In this document: positions 8,591-16,951 of the stretch, piece by piece
Layout of the letters: the number at the start of each line of letters is the position of its first letter
Position numbering within the stretch: position 1 is the stretch's first letter
Program-made: the position numbers and the translations under genes
From: JAQVEM01 sp964603595
GTDB lineage: Bacteria > Actinomycetota > Humimicrobiia > Humimicrobiales > Humimicrobiaceae
DNA: 64,000 nucleotides
Reading direction: 5' to 3'
Assembly: GCA_964603595.1 (NCBI GenBank)
Contig: CAZRVN010000005.1
Coordinates: forward strand, 62,001 to 126,000
Notes under the pieces: generated by a model
Database searches by the model: none
What the model saw: the letters and a program-made list of their open reading frames with translations, nothing else
Told to the model about the DNA's origin: nothing

Positions 8591-9022
8591 ATGTTTTCCG
8601 GAAAATTTATTTTTTTAAAAAAAACATGCGGTTTTACTCTTGTTGAATTGCTTATAGTCATAATTATCCTGGTTGTATTAACAGCAATTGCTGTTCCCTC
8701 CTATACCCTTATCACCAACAAGGCAAAGGAAACAGCAGCTGAAACTGAAATGCAGAATATTGTTAAAGCACTTGAGGTATATTCTTCAGAAAAAAATATC
8801 TATCCTACCGAAGCCGACTATCCCGACGAGCTTATAACCAGCGGAATCATGTCCAATGTCCCCGAAAATGACCCGTGGGAAACTACCTATGACTATACCT
8901 CCGGTGATGGAAGTAGCTATGTTCTTAAAAGCTTTGGTATAAATAAGGCAAGTGGCGGAAATGATGATATAGTTTTTATAAACGGGATTATGACGGAAGA
9001 CGGCGCATACCCAAATTCTTAA
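8591..9022 (+). CDS. Type IV pilin/pseudopilin-like protein
   Basis: A 143-residue protein with a classic class III (prepilin) signal: a short basic leader ending in CG, cleavage before FTLVELLIVI, the Glu at +5 of the mature protein and one hydrophobic helix (to about residue 36). The C-terminal part resembles GspG/PulG-type major pseudopilins (ETEMQNIVKALEVYSSEKNIYPT; NDPWETTYDYTSGDGSSYVLKSFG). It stands alone, with no peptidase, ATPase or platform gene in the window, so the assembly machinery must be elsewhere. A TATAAT-like box lies at 8543-8548. No strong ribosome binding site is visible. Confidence 0.85.
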   Translation: MFSGKFIFLKKTCGFTLVELLIVIIILVVLTAIAVPSYTLITNKAKETAAETEMQNIVKALEVYSSEKNIYPTEADYPDELITSGIMSNVPENDPWETTYDYTSGDGSSYVLKSFGINKASGGNDDIVFINGIMTEDGAYPNS

Positions 9023-9043
9023 AATCCAGGTAAAATGGTACTG

Positions 9044-10132
9044 CTATTTATTTTCTTTGATTTTTCTAACAATTGCATCTGCAAATTCACTGGTACCGAC
9101 AGCAGAAGGGTCGTCCCTATCAGGTTTTAGATCGTAAGTAACATATTTTCCTTCCCTGATATCTTCCGCAATAGACGATTCCAGTATATCAGCAGATTCT
9201 TTTTCTCCCACGTGCTTTAACATCATAACCGCAGATAACATCATTGCAGTTGGATTTACTTTATTCTGTCCCTTATATTTTGGAGCACTTCCATGTGTGG
9301 GCTCAAATAATGCAATATTTTCTCCAATGTTTCCCCCGGGAGCAACGCCCAATCCCCCGACCAGTCCAGCAGCAAGGTCAGAAATTATGTCTCCATACAG
9401 ATTCGGTAAAACAAGAACATCGTAGAGCTCAGGTTTCTGTACCAGCTGCATGCACATATTATCTACAATTCTATCTTCTGATTCTATATCATTATATTCT
9501 GATGCAACTTTCCTGAATACATCCAGGAAAAGGCCGTCAGAATATTTCATTATATTTGCCTTGTGCACACCTGTAACTTTCTTCCTTCCGTTCTTACGAG
9601 CATACTCAAAGGCAAATCTAATTATTTTTTCGGACCCTTCTACGGAAATTGGCTTAATACTTATTCCGCTATCTTTCTTTACCAACGAATCCTTCTTTTC
9701 CTTTATGAACTCTATAAGCTGCTTTGTTTCAGCTTCTCCTTTTTCAAATTCAATCCCTGCATACAGATCCTCGGTATTTTCCCTTATTATCACAAGGTCT
9801 ATATCACTGTACCTGCTTTTAACTCCGGGGTAGCTTTTACAGGGCCTCACGCAGGCATAAAGATTAAATAACTTTCTCATGGCAACATTAACACTTCTAA
9901 AACCGGTTCCTACAGGAGTGGTTATGGGACCTTTTATACCCACCTTATTCTCTCTTAGTGATTTAACAACTCTATTGGGAAGGACAGCTCCTTCCTTCTC
10001 GTAAACTTCTGCGCCGGCGTTTACAACATCCCAATCAATATTTACCCCTATTGCTTCAACCACTTTTACCATAGCATCTGTAATCTCAGGTCCTATCCCA
10101 TCACCCGGTATCAATGTTATTTTATGTTTCAT
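9044..10132 (-). CDS. icd: Isocitrate dehydrogenase (beta-decarboxylating dehydrogenase family)
   Basis: A 362-residue member of the isocitrate/isopropylmalate/homoisocitrate dehydrogenase family. The substrate loop reads FRSVNVAMRK with Ser80, Asn82 and Arg86, the Ser-x-Asn pair that binds isocitrate; isopropylmalate and homoisocitrate enzymes carry other residues there. The cofactor loop reads HGSAPKYKGQ: Lys-Tyr at this place, together with the later Tyr in VTYDL, matches the NADP determinants of E. coli isocitrate dehydrogenase, although its Arg395 equivalent is not kept. It is the last gene of the five-gene operon and overlaps the small aconitase-type subunit (ATGA). It would give 2-oxoglutarate. 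A promiscuous homoisocitrate activity is the main alternative. Confidence 0.82.
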   Translation of the reverse strand: MKHKITLIPGDGIGPEITDAMVKVVEAIGVNIDWDVVNAGAEVYEKEGAVLPNRVVKSLRENKVGIKGPITTPVGTGFRSVNVAMRKLFNLYACVRPCKSYPGVKSRYSDIDLVIIRENTEDLYAGIEFEKGEAETKQLIEFIKEKKDSLVKKDSGISIKPISVEGSEKIIRFAFEYARKNGRKKVTGVHKANIMKYSDGLFLDVFRKVASEYNDIESEDRIVDNMCMQLVQKPELYDVLVLPNLYGDIISDLAAGLVGGLGVAPGGNIGENIALFEPTHGSAPKYKGQNKVNPTAMMLSAVMMLKHVGEKESADILESSIAEDIREGKYVTYDLKPDRDDPSAVGTSEFADAIVRKIKENK

Positions 10133-10650
10133 AAATTAAACCCCTTGTTTCTCCTAATATGGTCTGCCAGCCCACCATCATTTAAAATTTTTATCATCAC
10201 TTCCGGCAAAGGTTTGAAATTTATTTTTATATCTTTAGTCTTATTACTAATAATTCCCTCCCTTAAATTTATCTCCAGCGTGTCTCCTTCATCAATTTTA
10301 TCAGTATCACATACCAATGCTGGAAGCCCTACGTTAATACTATTCCTGAAAAATATACGGGCAAAAGATTTTGCCAGAACTGCTGCCACACCTGCGATTT
10401 TCATTATTACCGGTGCATGTTCCCTGCTTGAGCCAAGACCAAAATTCCTCCCCCCGACAACAAAATCGCCTGGTTTTACTTTTTTTGCAAATTCCGGGTC
10501 CGCGTCCTCAAGAACATGCTTAGCCAGCTCAGGTAAATTTGATCTCAGGTGAAACAGTCTCCCTGGCGCAATTAAATCAGTTGAAATATCATCTCCAAAT
10601 TTAAAGCTTCTACCGGTTAAAATTTCTGCATTTTGTCTATTTACAATCAT
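10129..10650 (-). CDS. LeuD-type small subunit of aconitase/homoaconitase
   Basis: The swivelling small subunit (173 residues) of a two-part aconitase-family hydro-lyase. It shows FGDDISTDLIAPGR at residues 18-31 and the GGRNFGLGSSREHAP core. The specificity loop following GR reads LFHLRSN. Homoaconitases carry an Arg in this loop (YLRT type), where isopropylmalate isomerases have a hydrophobic residue; here Arg36 could bind the extra carboxylate of aconitate or homoaconitate. This favours a tricarboxylate substrate over isopropylmalate. It starts at the stop of the large subunit and overlaps the dehydrogenase gene. Confidence 0.82.
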   Translation of the reverse strand: MIVNRQNAEILTGRSFKFGDDISTDLIAPGRLFHLRSNLPELAKHVLEDADPEFAKKVKPGDFVVGGRNFGLGSSREHAPVIMKIAGVAAVLAKSFARIFFRNSINVGLPALVCDTDKIDEGDTLEINLREGIISNKTKDIKINFKPLPEVMIKILNDGGLADHIRRNKGFNL

Positions 10651-11906
10651 TAACCCAAAACCTCCCTCGGGTCCGCAATATAACCTTTAATTGAACTCCA
10701 TGCTGCAGTTGCAGGCGAGCTTAAATAAATAAAAGAATCAGGATTTCCCATCCTTCCTTTAAAATTTCTGTTCTGAGTTGACAGGCATATTTCTCCATCC
10801 CCGAGTACTCCCTGATGTATTCCTACACAGGGGCCACATCCCGGGGACTGGACTACAGCTCCGCTCTCCGCAAATGTTTCAAGAATCCCTTCTTTTAGTG
10901 CCCTTAAATATATATCCATTGAAGCCGGCACCACGATAAGTCTTACCCCGCTTTTTACCTTTCTGTCTTTAAGTATGCCGGCAGCTATCTTCAGGTCGCT
11001 AAGCCTTCCGTTTGTACAGGTTCCGATAAATACCTGGTCAATCTTAATTTTTTCCAGGGCATCAACCGGCAGGGCATTATCTACAGTATGGGGCTGTGAA
11101 ACCATGGGTTTAATAACCGAGCAGTCTATGTCCACTGACTTTTCATATATTGCCCTCTTATCTGCATATATCTTCCTGAAACAATCACCCCTGCCCTGAT
11201 TTTTTAAATACTCAAGTGTAATATCATCAGATGGGAAAATACCCGTTTTCGCCCCTGCTTCCACTGCCATATTTGATATAGTAAACCTCCCGTCCATATC
11301 AAGCCTGGCAGAAACTTCACCACCGAACTCCAGCGCCTTATAAGTTGCTCCGTCCGAGGTAACCATCCCAATTAAATAAATAATGAGGTCCTTGGCAAAT
11401 ACTCCTTTATTTACTTTTCTATTAAAATTCACTTTTATCGTCTGCGGAACCATAAGCCAGGTTTTAGCCAGTGCATAACCAACTGCTATATCTGTTGAGC
11501 CCATCCCTGTCGCAAAAGCCCCCAGGGCTCCAGAAGTGCAGGTATGGGAATCACCTCCTATAACAATATCACCGGGGCAGGTATATGATTCAACCAGAAT
11601 CTGGTGGCAGACACCCTTTCCCACATCACTTAATCTTGCACCTGCCTGCGATGCAAAATTCCTCAGAACATTATGTGAATTGGAAAGCTCCATTCTCGGG
11701 CTTGGTGCCGAATGGTCAATAAAAAAAATAGATTTTTCAGGTTTTTTAACACCGCTAAAACCCATCTTTTTGAGCTGGCTAACCGCCAGGGGACCTGTTC
11801 CGTCCTGGGACATGACCACATCTACATCAACTATGGTAATATCACCTGCTTTAAGTTCCTTGCCTGCATGCTCACTTATAATTTTCTCTGATATTGTTTT
11901 ATCCAA
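10650..11906 (-). CDS. LeuC-type large subunit of aconitase/homoaconitase
   Basis: The [4Fe-4S] large subunit of an aconitase-family hydro-lyase. Visible motifs: GDSHTCTSGALGAFATGMGS, GTCTNGR with the first cluster cysteine, GCGPC with the other two, and STQNRNFKGRMG for substrate contacts. It belongs to the roughly 420-residue archaeal/bacterial LeuC2 group, which includes isopropylmalate isomerases, homoaconitases and aconitases. I start it at the TTG at 11906 because GGAGG precedes it closely and the family begins with (M)xKTIxEKIxxxHAGK; an earlier TTG at 11930 would overlap the upstream gene. It is partner of the LeuD-type subunit. Operon context suggests citrate to isocitrate. Confidence 0.84.
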   Translation of the reverse strand: MDKTISEKIISEHAGKELKAGDITIVDVDVVMSQDGTGPLAVSQLKKMGFSGVKKPEKSIFFIDHSAPSPRMELSNSHNVLRNFASQAGARLSDVGKGVCHQILVESYTCPGDIVIGGDSHTCTSGALGAFATGMGSTDIAVGYALAKTWLMVPQTIKVNFNRKVNKGVFAKDLIIYLIGMVTSDGATYKALEFGGEVSARLDMDGRFTISNMAVEAGAKTGIFPSDDITLEYLKNQGRGDCFRKIYADKRAIYEKSVDIDCSVIKPMVSQPHTVDNALPVDALEKIKIDQVFIGTCTNGRLSDLKIAAGILKDRKVKSGVRLIVVPASMDIYLRALKEGILETFAESGAVVQSPGCGPCVGIHQGVLGDGEICLSTQNRNFKGRMGNPDSFIYLSSPATAAWSSIKGYIADPREVLG

Positions 11907-11919
11907 AGACCCTCCAGTC

Positions 11920-13098
11920 TTACTCCGCAACTTCCAGCTTTTCTTTTTTATTTTTACTTTTTTTTACATATTCATTATAGATATACATAAGTTCCTTATC
12001 AAAAAGAGGCCTCTTCAAATCTATGGACATATCCCTTGCCATCGCAAGTAAATCATTTGCCTCCTTGTCAGTAAGGTCTATATTGAATTCTTTAAATTTA
12101 TGCAAAATTGTATGTGAACCTGAGTGCTTGCCCACAACCAGCTGCCTTGTCAGGCCTACCTCCTTGGGGTTAAAAACCTCATAATTTTTTGGATTTTTTA
12201 TAACCCCGTCTACATGTATTCCCGATTCATGGGCAAATACATTTGTCCCCACAATTGCCTTCCATATAGGAATGGCACGTGATGAGGACCTTGCTACATA
12301 TTCAGCGATTTCCCTGAACTTTGATGTGTCAATACCAAGCTCTATATTTTCAAGGTACTTTAAAGCCATTACAATTTCTTCCATAGCGGCATTACCAGTA
12401 CCTTCACCGAGCCCTCCCACACTGGCTACCAGACTTGATGCACCACCTCTTATCCCGGCCATTCCGTTGGCAGTGGCCATCCCAAAATCATTATGGTTAT
12501 AAATCTCGATTGGAATATCCATAGCACTTAAGATAGTGCTTATATATAAAAAAGTCCTGAAAGGGTCAAGCCGGCTTACAGTATCACAAATCCTGAATCT
12601 GTATGCACCTTTCTTTGCAGAAATAGATATCAATCTTAACAGGAATTCGAGATCGGTACGGGTAGCATCCTCAGCGCTGACTATAAAGGTAATCCCATTT
12701 TTCCGCGCTGCCTTTATAGTCTGCCTCAATTTGCCTATAACCCATGTCTTGTTTTTCTTATATTTTTCCTTAATGTGAATATCAGAAGTGGAAATATTTA
12801 TAACTACATTTTTTGCCCCACACTGAACTGCATATTCAATGTTCTCGGGCTCTGCTTCGCAATAAACAAAAAGCTTAGCATTGAAATCCTCCTTTAATAT
12901 TTCCTTAATTATTTCCCTCTCAACAGCCCCCAGTGCAGGCGTGCCTATCTCAATTTCAGGTATGCCTATTTCGTCAAGCATTCCTACTATTCTAATTTTT
13001 TCATGCTTTGAAAAAACCACACCTGCTGTTTGCTCTCCGTTCCTGAGGGTAGTATCTATTATATTCACATATTTTTCACTTTTTGCTATCGCCATCAC
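11920..13098 (-). CDS. NifV/Re-citrate-synthase-like subunit B (barrel metal site degraded, lid intact)
   Basis: A 392-residue protein of the homocitrate/isopropylmalate synthase (DRE-TIM) family. The RDGEQ motif is changed to RNGEQ (Asn20 for the metal-binding Asp), and HxHND is changed to YNHND (Tyr200 for the first metal-binding His). GLGERAGN has become GLGEGTGN. In contrast the lid motif HESGIH (His290-His295), which reaches into the neighbouring subunit's active site, is intact. This is the mirror image of the upstream paralogue, so I read it as the non-barrel half of a heteromeric enzyme. It overlaps the upstream gene by four bases. A protein acting alone with this metal site is unlikely to be active. 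Confidence 0.86.
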   Translation of the reverse strand: MMAIAKSEKYVNIIDTTLRNGEQTAGVVFSKHEKIRIVGMLDEIGIPEIEIGTPALGAVEREIIKEILKEDFNAKLFVYCEAEPENIEYAVQCGAKNVVINISTSDIHIKEKYKKNKTWVIGKLRQTIKAARKNGITFIVSAEDATRTDLEFLLRLISISAKKGAYRFRICDTVSRLDPFRTFLYISTILSAMDIPIEIYNHNDFGMATANGMAGIRGGASSLVASVGGLGEGTGNAAMEEIVMALKYLENIELGIDTSKFREIAEYVARSSSRAIPIWKAIVGTNVFAHESGIHVDGVIKNPKNYEVFNPKEVGLTRQLVVGKHSGSHTILHKFKEFNIDLTDKEANDLLAMARDMSIDLKRPLFDKELMYIYNEYVKKSKNKKEKLEVAE

Positions 13099-14318
13099 TT
13101 ACCTCCCTTTTTAACTGCTTTCCTTGTCCCCTTCTTACTTTTATACGATTTGTAAGTATCAATTATCTCGCTATCAAAAAGAGCCCTCTTAAGAGACACT
13201 GATTTATTTCTTATTATCTCTGCAAGTTCTTCAGCATCATTGCGGCTTATCTTAATACCCAGTGTATTTAATTTATATATTATGGTTTCTACTCCCGAAT
13301 ATTTTCCCAGTATTATTTTTCTTTCCAGGCCAACATCTTTATCGCTGAATAATTCATAGGTTTTTGGATTGGCCAGCACTCCCGAAGCTTTGCTTTCGGC
13401 CTCATAAACAAATAAATTTCCTCCAACAATAGATTTCCAGGCAGGAAGAACCCTGTTTGAAGCTTCAGCAACATATTCAGACAGTGCCCTGAAATGCTTT
13501 GTATTAAATCCCATATCAACCCCTTCAATATATTTCAGGGCCATAACGAGCTCTTCAAAGGCAGCATTCCCTGCTCTCTCGCCCAGCCCGTTTATAGTAG
13601 TATTGACATAATTTGCCCCTGCCTTAATGCCTGCTATTGCGTTTGCAATAGCCATCCCAAAATCATTATGGGTATGCATTTCAATATCTATCCCGATTAT
13701 GTCTATTATAGTTTTTACCCTTATAAAAGTTTCAAAAGGGTCGAGAATTCCCAGGGTATCACAATACCTCAACCTGTCTGCCCCGGCATCCCTGGCAGTT
13801 CGTGCAAATGACAGGAGAAACTCCATGTCAGAACGTGAAGAATCCTCTGCATTTACCGAAACATAAAGATTATACCCCTTGGCATAATCCACGCATCTTT
13901 TAACATTTTCCAGTACCCATTCTCTGCTCTTCATAAGCTTTTGCTCAATATGTATGTCAGAAGAAGATATAGAGATAGCTACCGCATCAACACCGCACTC
14001 TACCGAAGCATCTATATCTGACTTAACTGCTCTGTTCCATCCAAGTATGCTGCAGCCAAGACCAAGCGAAGCAATTTTTTTAATTGCCTCTTTCTCTTCT
14101 CCTCCCATGGTAGGGATACCTGCTTCTATCTGATGAACCCCTATCTTATCAAGCATCTTTGCTATCTGTATTTTTTCTTCATTCGCAAATACAACTCCTG
14201 CAGTCTGTTCTCCGTCCCTTAAAGTAGTATCATCTATTTTTATATCCTTTGGATCAATTTTAGTTCCTGCCTTCTGCGAAAATTCAGTAAATAGGTCTAT
14301 TCCTCTCATAAATATCAC
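13095..14318 (-). CDS. NifV/Re-citrate-synthase-like subunit A (barrel intact, lid motif lost)
   Basis: A 407-residue DRE-TIM family acyl-CoA/2-oxoacid condensing enzyme. The catalytic barrel is complete: TTLRDGEQ with Asp35, SDIHI, and the metal pair HTHND (His215, His217), then NGLGERAGN. The lid motif HESGIH is replaced by YEAESK (Tyr305 for the catalytic His and Lys310 for the second His). In homodimeric relatives this His comes from the neighbouring subunit, so here it must be supplied by the downstream paralogue. First gene of the operon; AAAGGTGAT is upstream of the ATG. Condensation of acetyl-CoA with oxaloacetate (Re-citrate synthase) or 2-oxoglutarate (homocitrate synthase) is possible; the dehydrogenase favours the former. 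Confidence 0.87.
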   Translation of the reverse strand: MIFMRGIDLFTEFSQKAGTKIDPKDIKIDDTTLRDGEQTAGVVFANEEKIQIAKMLDKIGVHQIEAGIPTMGGEEKEAIKKIASLGLGCSILGWNRAVKSDIDASVECGVDAVAISISSSDIHIEQKLMKSREWVLENVKRCVDYAKGYNLYVSVNAEDSSRSDMEFLLSFARTARDAGADRLRYCDTLGILDPFETFIRVKTIIDIIGIDIEMHTHNDFGMAIANAIAGIKAGANYVNTTINGLGERAGNAAFEELVMALKYIEGVDMGFNTKHFRALSEYVAEASNRVLPAWKSIVGGNLFVYEAESKASGVLANPKTYELFSDKDVGLERKIILGKYSGVETIIYKLNTLGIKISRNDAEELAEIIRNKSVSLKRALFDSEIIDTYKSYKSKKGTRKAVKKGGK

Positions 14319-14609
14319 CTTTCATTGCCAATAAATGTTTAAAAAACTCAAAAATATATAAAAAATTATAGATTTTTATAATTTTAGTTGTAATTATAAC
14401 ATTTTTTTAAAAAACATTATATTTTTTACAAAAAATTTTAATATTTCATAAAAAATACTTATTTTTTATATTTTATGCCCTATTTTAATGAAACTATTTC
14501 ATTATCTATAAATTTTTACTCGTGATTCTATTAGTCTAAAAAAAGAAGTATAATGTCAATAAATAGTCTTCATATGCAAGATAGCTCTAAAATTTAAAAA
14601 AATATTTTT

Positions 14610-14999
14610 ATGGAAAATAACCATAAGAAAAACAGAAGTTCTGCTATAGTAATAAGATGGTTTGCCCGGGTTATCGGTACAATTATTAGCTTTTTCTGGT
14701 TTGCATCTTTAGTTTTAAGCTTTATAGCAGAATTTGGCGAACCCGTTCACATTGAAGGTATTATACTTTTCATCCTCATTGTAGCCAATACAGCAGGGGT
14801 GATAACCGCATGGATAAAAGAAAAAGCCGGGGGAATAATAACCATAACTGCCGCTATATCATTATGCATCTTTTCTTATATCAGCGCAGGCCACCATAAA
14901 ATATTTGCTATGTCAATTTCAGGGTTTCCTTTTTTGATATCCGGTATCCTTTTTATTATAAGCTGGTGGATGATAAAAAAAGTTCCGTCACATAAATAA
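14610..14999 (+). CDS. Small four-helix membrane protein, unknown function
   Basis: A 129-residue protein not recognised as a characterised family. Four hydrophobic segments are visible (about residues 13-40, 48-68, 73-92 and 98-121) with short loops and a basic N-terminus (ENNHKKNRSS), so it is an integral membrane protein with the N-terminus probably inside. It stands alone on the plus strand, divergent from the citrate-synthase-like operon across 291 AT-rich bases and convergent with an MFS gene. No ribosome binding site is visible; a TATAAT box is at 14549-14554 with a weak -35. Confidence 0.6.
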   Translation: MENNHKKNRSSAIVIRWFARVIGTIISFFWFASLVLSFIAEFGEPVHIEGIILFILIVANTAGVITAWIKEKAGGIITITAAISLCIFSYISAGHHKIFAMSISGFPFLISGILFIISWWMIKKVPSHK

Positions 15000-15097
15000 T
15001 AAAAATAGTTTGTTTATAATACTCTTTCTTCCCTGTATAAGTTTTAAAACAAAAAGATAAATCTTATATAACCCCTTTAAAAAAATTTTATAAGTTT

Positions 15098-16426
15098 TTA
15101 ATTATGCATTTTTTTAAATTTTAAAAATATAAGCAGGATGGATGCAACCAGAGATATTATTGCCCCTGTTAAAAACGCTGCCCTGAAATTATAAGCTTTC
15201 CATATAAACCCAAACACTACAGAAGCAGGAAGAGCACCAATCCCCAGTGACAGATTATAAAACCCATAAGCTGTACCGAGATTATTTTCCGGTACAATAT
15301 CAGCTATAAGGGCTCTTTCAGCTCCCTCGGTCAGGCCAAAATATAATCCATAGACTATAAATAACACATAAATAAGATAGCCCTTACTTACATAGGCAAA
15401 ACCAAGATATGTAAGGAAATAAACAAACCAGCCAGATAAAATCATTATTTTCCTACCTATCTTATCAGACATATAACCTCCCAGAGTGCTAAAAAGAGCT
15501 TTGGATATATGTAAAATAGCCCACAGAAGTGGAATAACTGTAATCTCTATCCCGAATTCTGATGCCCTGAGCAGTAAAAAGGCATCGGTTGAATTTCCGA
15601 GGGTAAAAATTATAAGAATTACAAGAAATAGAGTAAACCTTTTACCCAATTTCTTGAAATCGGAAAATTTTATTATTTTTCCTTTACCATTCTCTTTACC
15701 GACAGGACCCCTATCCTTAATTTCCGGTTCATTTCCCAATGTATTTTTCTTTTTATATACATATCCACCTTTTATTCCAAATATAACAATTAGCACTGCA
15801 ATAGTGCCGGGTACCATAGATAACAAAAAAACATTCCTGATATCCACAGTAAAAAAATAAATAAGAAGACTGGCAGTAATTGAGCCGATTACTGCTCCAC
15901 TGTGGTCCATAGCCCGCTGGAAACCAAAGGCAAAACCTCTTCTTCCGGCCGGGGAGAAACTGGCTATCATAGCATCCCTGGGAGAAGTTCTTATACCCTT
16001 TCCTACTCTGTCAGAAAACCTTAGAAAAAGTAACATACCCCAGGAGCTTATAAAACCAATCAAGGGTCTTGACAGGTTTGATAAAGCATAACCTCCCACT
16101 ACAAAGGGCTTTCTTTTTTTAATTCTGTCAGAGAAGTAACCTGAAAAAAATTTTAAAATACTGCTTGTGCTTTCAGCAATACCTTCAACTATACCTAAAA
16201 ACGCCGAACCTAATCCCAGGATAGATTTTATAAATGAGGGAATCAGGGGATATATCATTTCCGAGGATATATCATTAAAGAGGCTGACTGCTCCAAGGAT
16301 ATAAACATTTTTAAATTTACTGTTACCTCTGGTTTTTTTCTTTTTAATACTACTCAACTTTCTTAGTAGTTTTATATGTTTTAACCAATACTTCAATATA
16401 CAGATTTTAAAAAAATTCTTAACCAA
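15098..16426 (-). CDS. MFS transporter
   Basis: A 442-residue major facilitator with about twelve hydrophobic segments. The first helix carries SLFNDISSEMIYPLIPSF, and the loop between helices 2 and 3 has FSDRIKKRKPFVVGGY, the family's G-x-x-x-D-R-x-x-R/K signature; SDKIGRKIMI is the matching loop of the second half. A lysine-rich central loop (about residues 225-260) separates the halves. This subgroup (SLFNDxSSEMxYPLxP) is annotated as drug or sugar efflux, but the substrate cannot be read. The start is uncertain: only TTG codons are available (16426, or 16357 with a shorter, basic N-terminus). Confidence 0.85.
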   Translation of the reverse strand: MVKNFFKICILKYWLKHIKLLRKLSSIKKKKTRGNSKFKNVYILGAVSLFNDISSEMIYPLIPSFIKSILGLGSAFLGIVEGIAESTSSILKFFSGYFSDRIKKRKPFVVGGYALSNLSRPLIGFISSWGMLLFLRFSDRVGKGIRTSPRDAMIASFSPAGRRGFAFGFQRAMDHSGAVIGSITASLLIYFFTVDIRNVFLLSMVPGTIAVLIVIFGIKGGYVYKKKNTLGNEPEIKDRGPVGKENGKGKIIKFSDFKKLGKRFTLFLVILIIFTLGNSTDAFLLLRASEFGIEITVIPLLWAILHISKALFSTLGGYMSDKIGRKIMILSGWFVYFLTYLGFAYVSKGYLIYVLFIVYGLYFGLTEGAERALIADIVPENNLGTAYGFYNLSLGIGALPASVVFGFIWKAYNFRAAFLTGAIISLVASILLIFLKFKKMHN

Positions 16427-16529
16427 CCAGGCAGAAAATCTATACTGATAACAGAATTAACCTAAAAAACTTTTTTAATTTCTGCAACCAGGATTAATTA
16501 ACTATATATATCCTTTTTATAGTAATAAG

Positions 16530-16760
16530 TTAGCTGCTTCTCCTGAACTCATAAACCAGTAAAATTATAGAGACTACAAAAACAGCCAGTAGAGTCCCTC
16601 CGAGAAGATAGATATTCAGGTCTGCCGTAAAGCCAATTATTTTACTTGATATTTTAGCCCACTCAAATAGATCCAAAAACTTATTTACTGCAATTGCAAT
16701 TGAAAATGCAATTACTTTCAACAATACTATAATCACTACCACACGATTAAACTTGTTCAT
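16530..16760 (-). CDS. Small two-helix membrane protein
   Basis: A 76-residue protein with two hydrophobic helices (about residues 6-30 and 48-69) joined by a short loop and a basic C-terminus (YEFRRSS). AGGAGG at a good distance from the ATG marks it as a real gene. The opening MNKFNR followed by a hydrophobic helix recalls the N-terminus of the Asp23-associated anchor AmaP, but the similarity is slight and I do not claim it. It is transcribed alone. Confidence 0.6.
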   Translation of the reverse strand: MNKFNRVVVIIVLLKVIAFSIAIAVNKFLDLFEWAKISSKIIGFTADLNIYLLGGTLLAVFVVSIILLVYEFRRSS

Positions 16761-16951
16761 ACTCTCGCCTCCTGCTATTTAAATTAGTTTTATAAGCTCT
16801 AGTGACCTTCTGTAATTTACTATAAATATATACTATTGTATTTTAAATTTAAACAATTATTATTTATACGGATTATACAAATAATTTTAACTTCTTTTTA
16901 AGTAAGATATATAGATTTATAAAAAGATATTAAATGGAAAAAGCGTAAAGT

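Noticed and set aside
9044..11906. Leucine biosynthesis (leuC, leuD, leuB)
   Set aside because: The dehydrogenase has the isocitrate Ser-x-Asn pair and the small subunit has an Arg in the specificity loop; leuA-type regulatory domain is absent from both synthases.
13095..14318. Nitrogenase-type homocitrate synthase (NifV) for FeMo-cofactor
   Set aside because: No nif gene is in the window and the dehydrogenase/aconitase neighbours point to another pathway.
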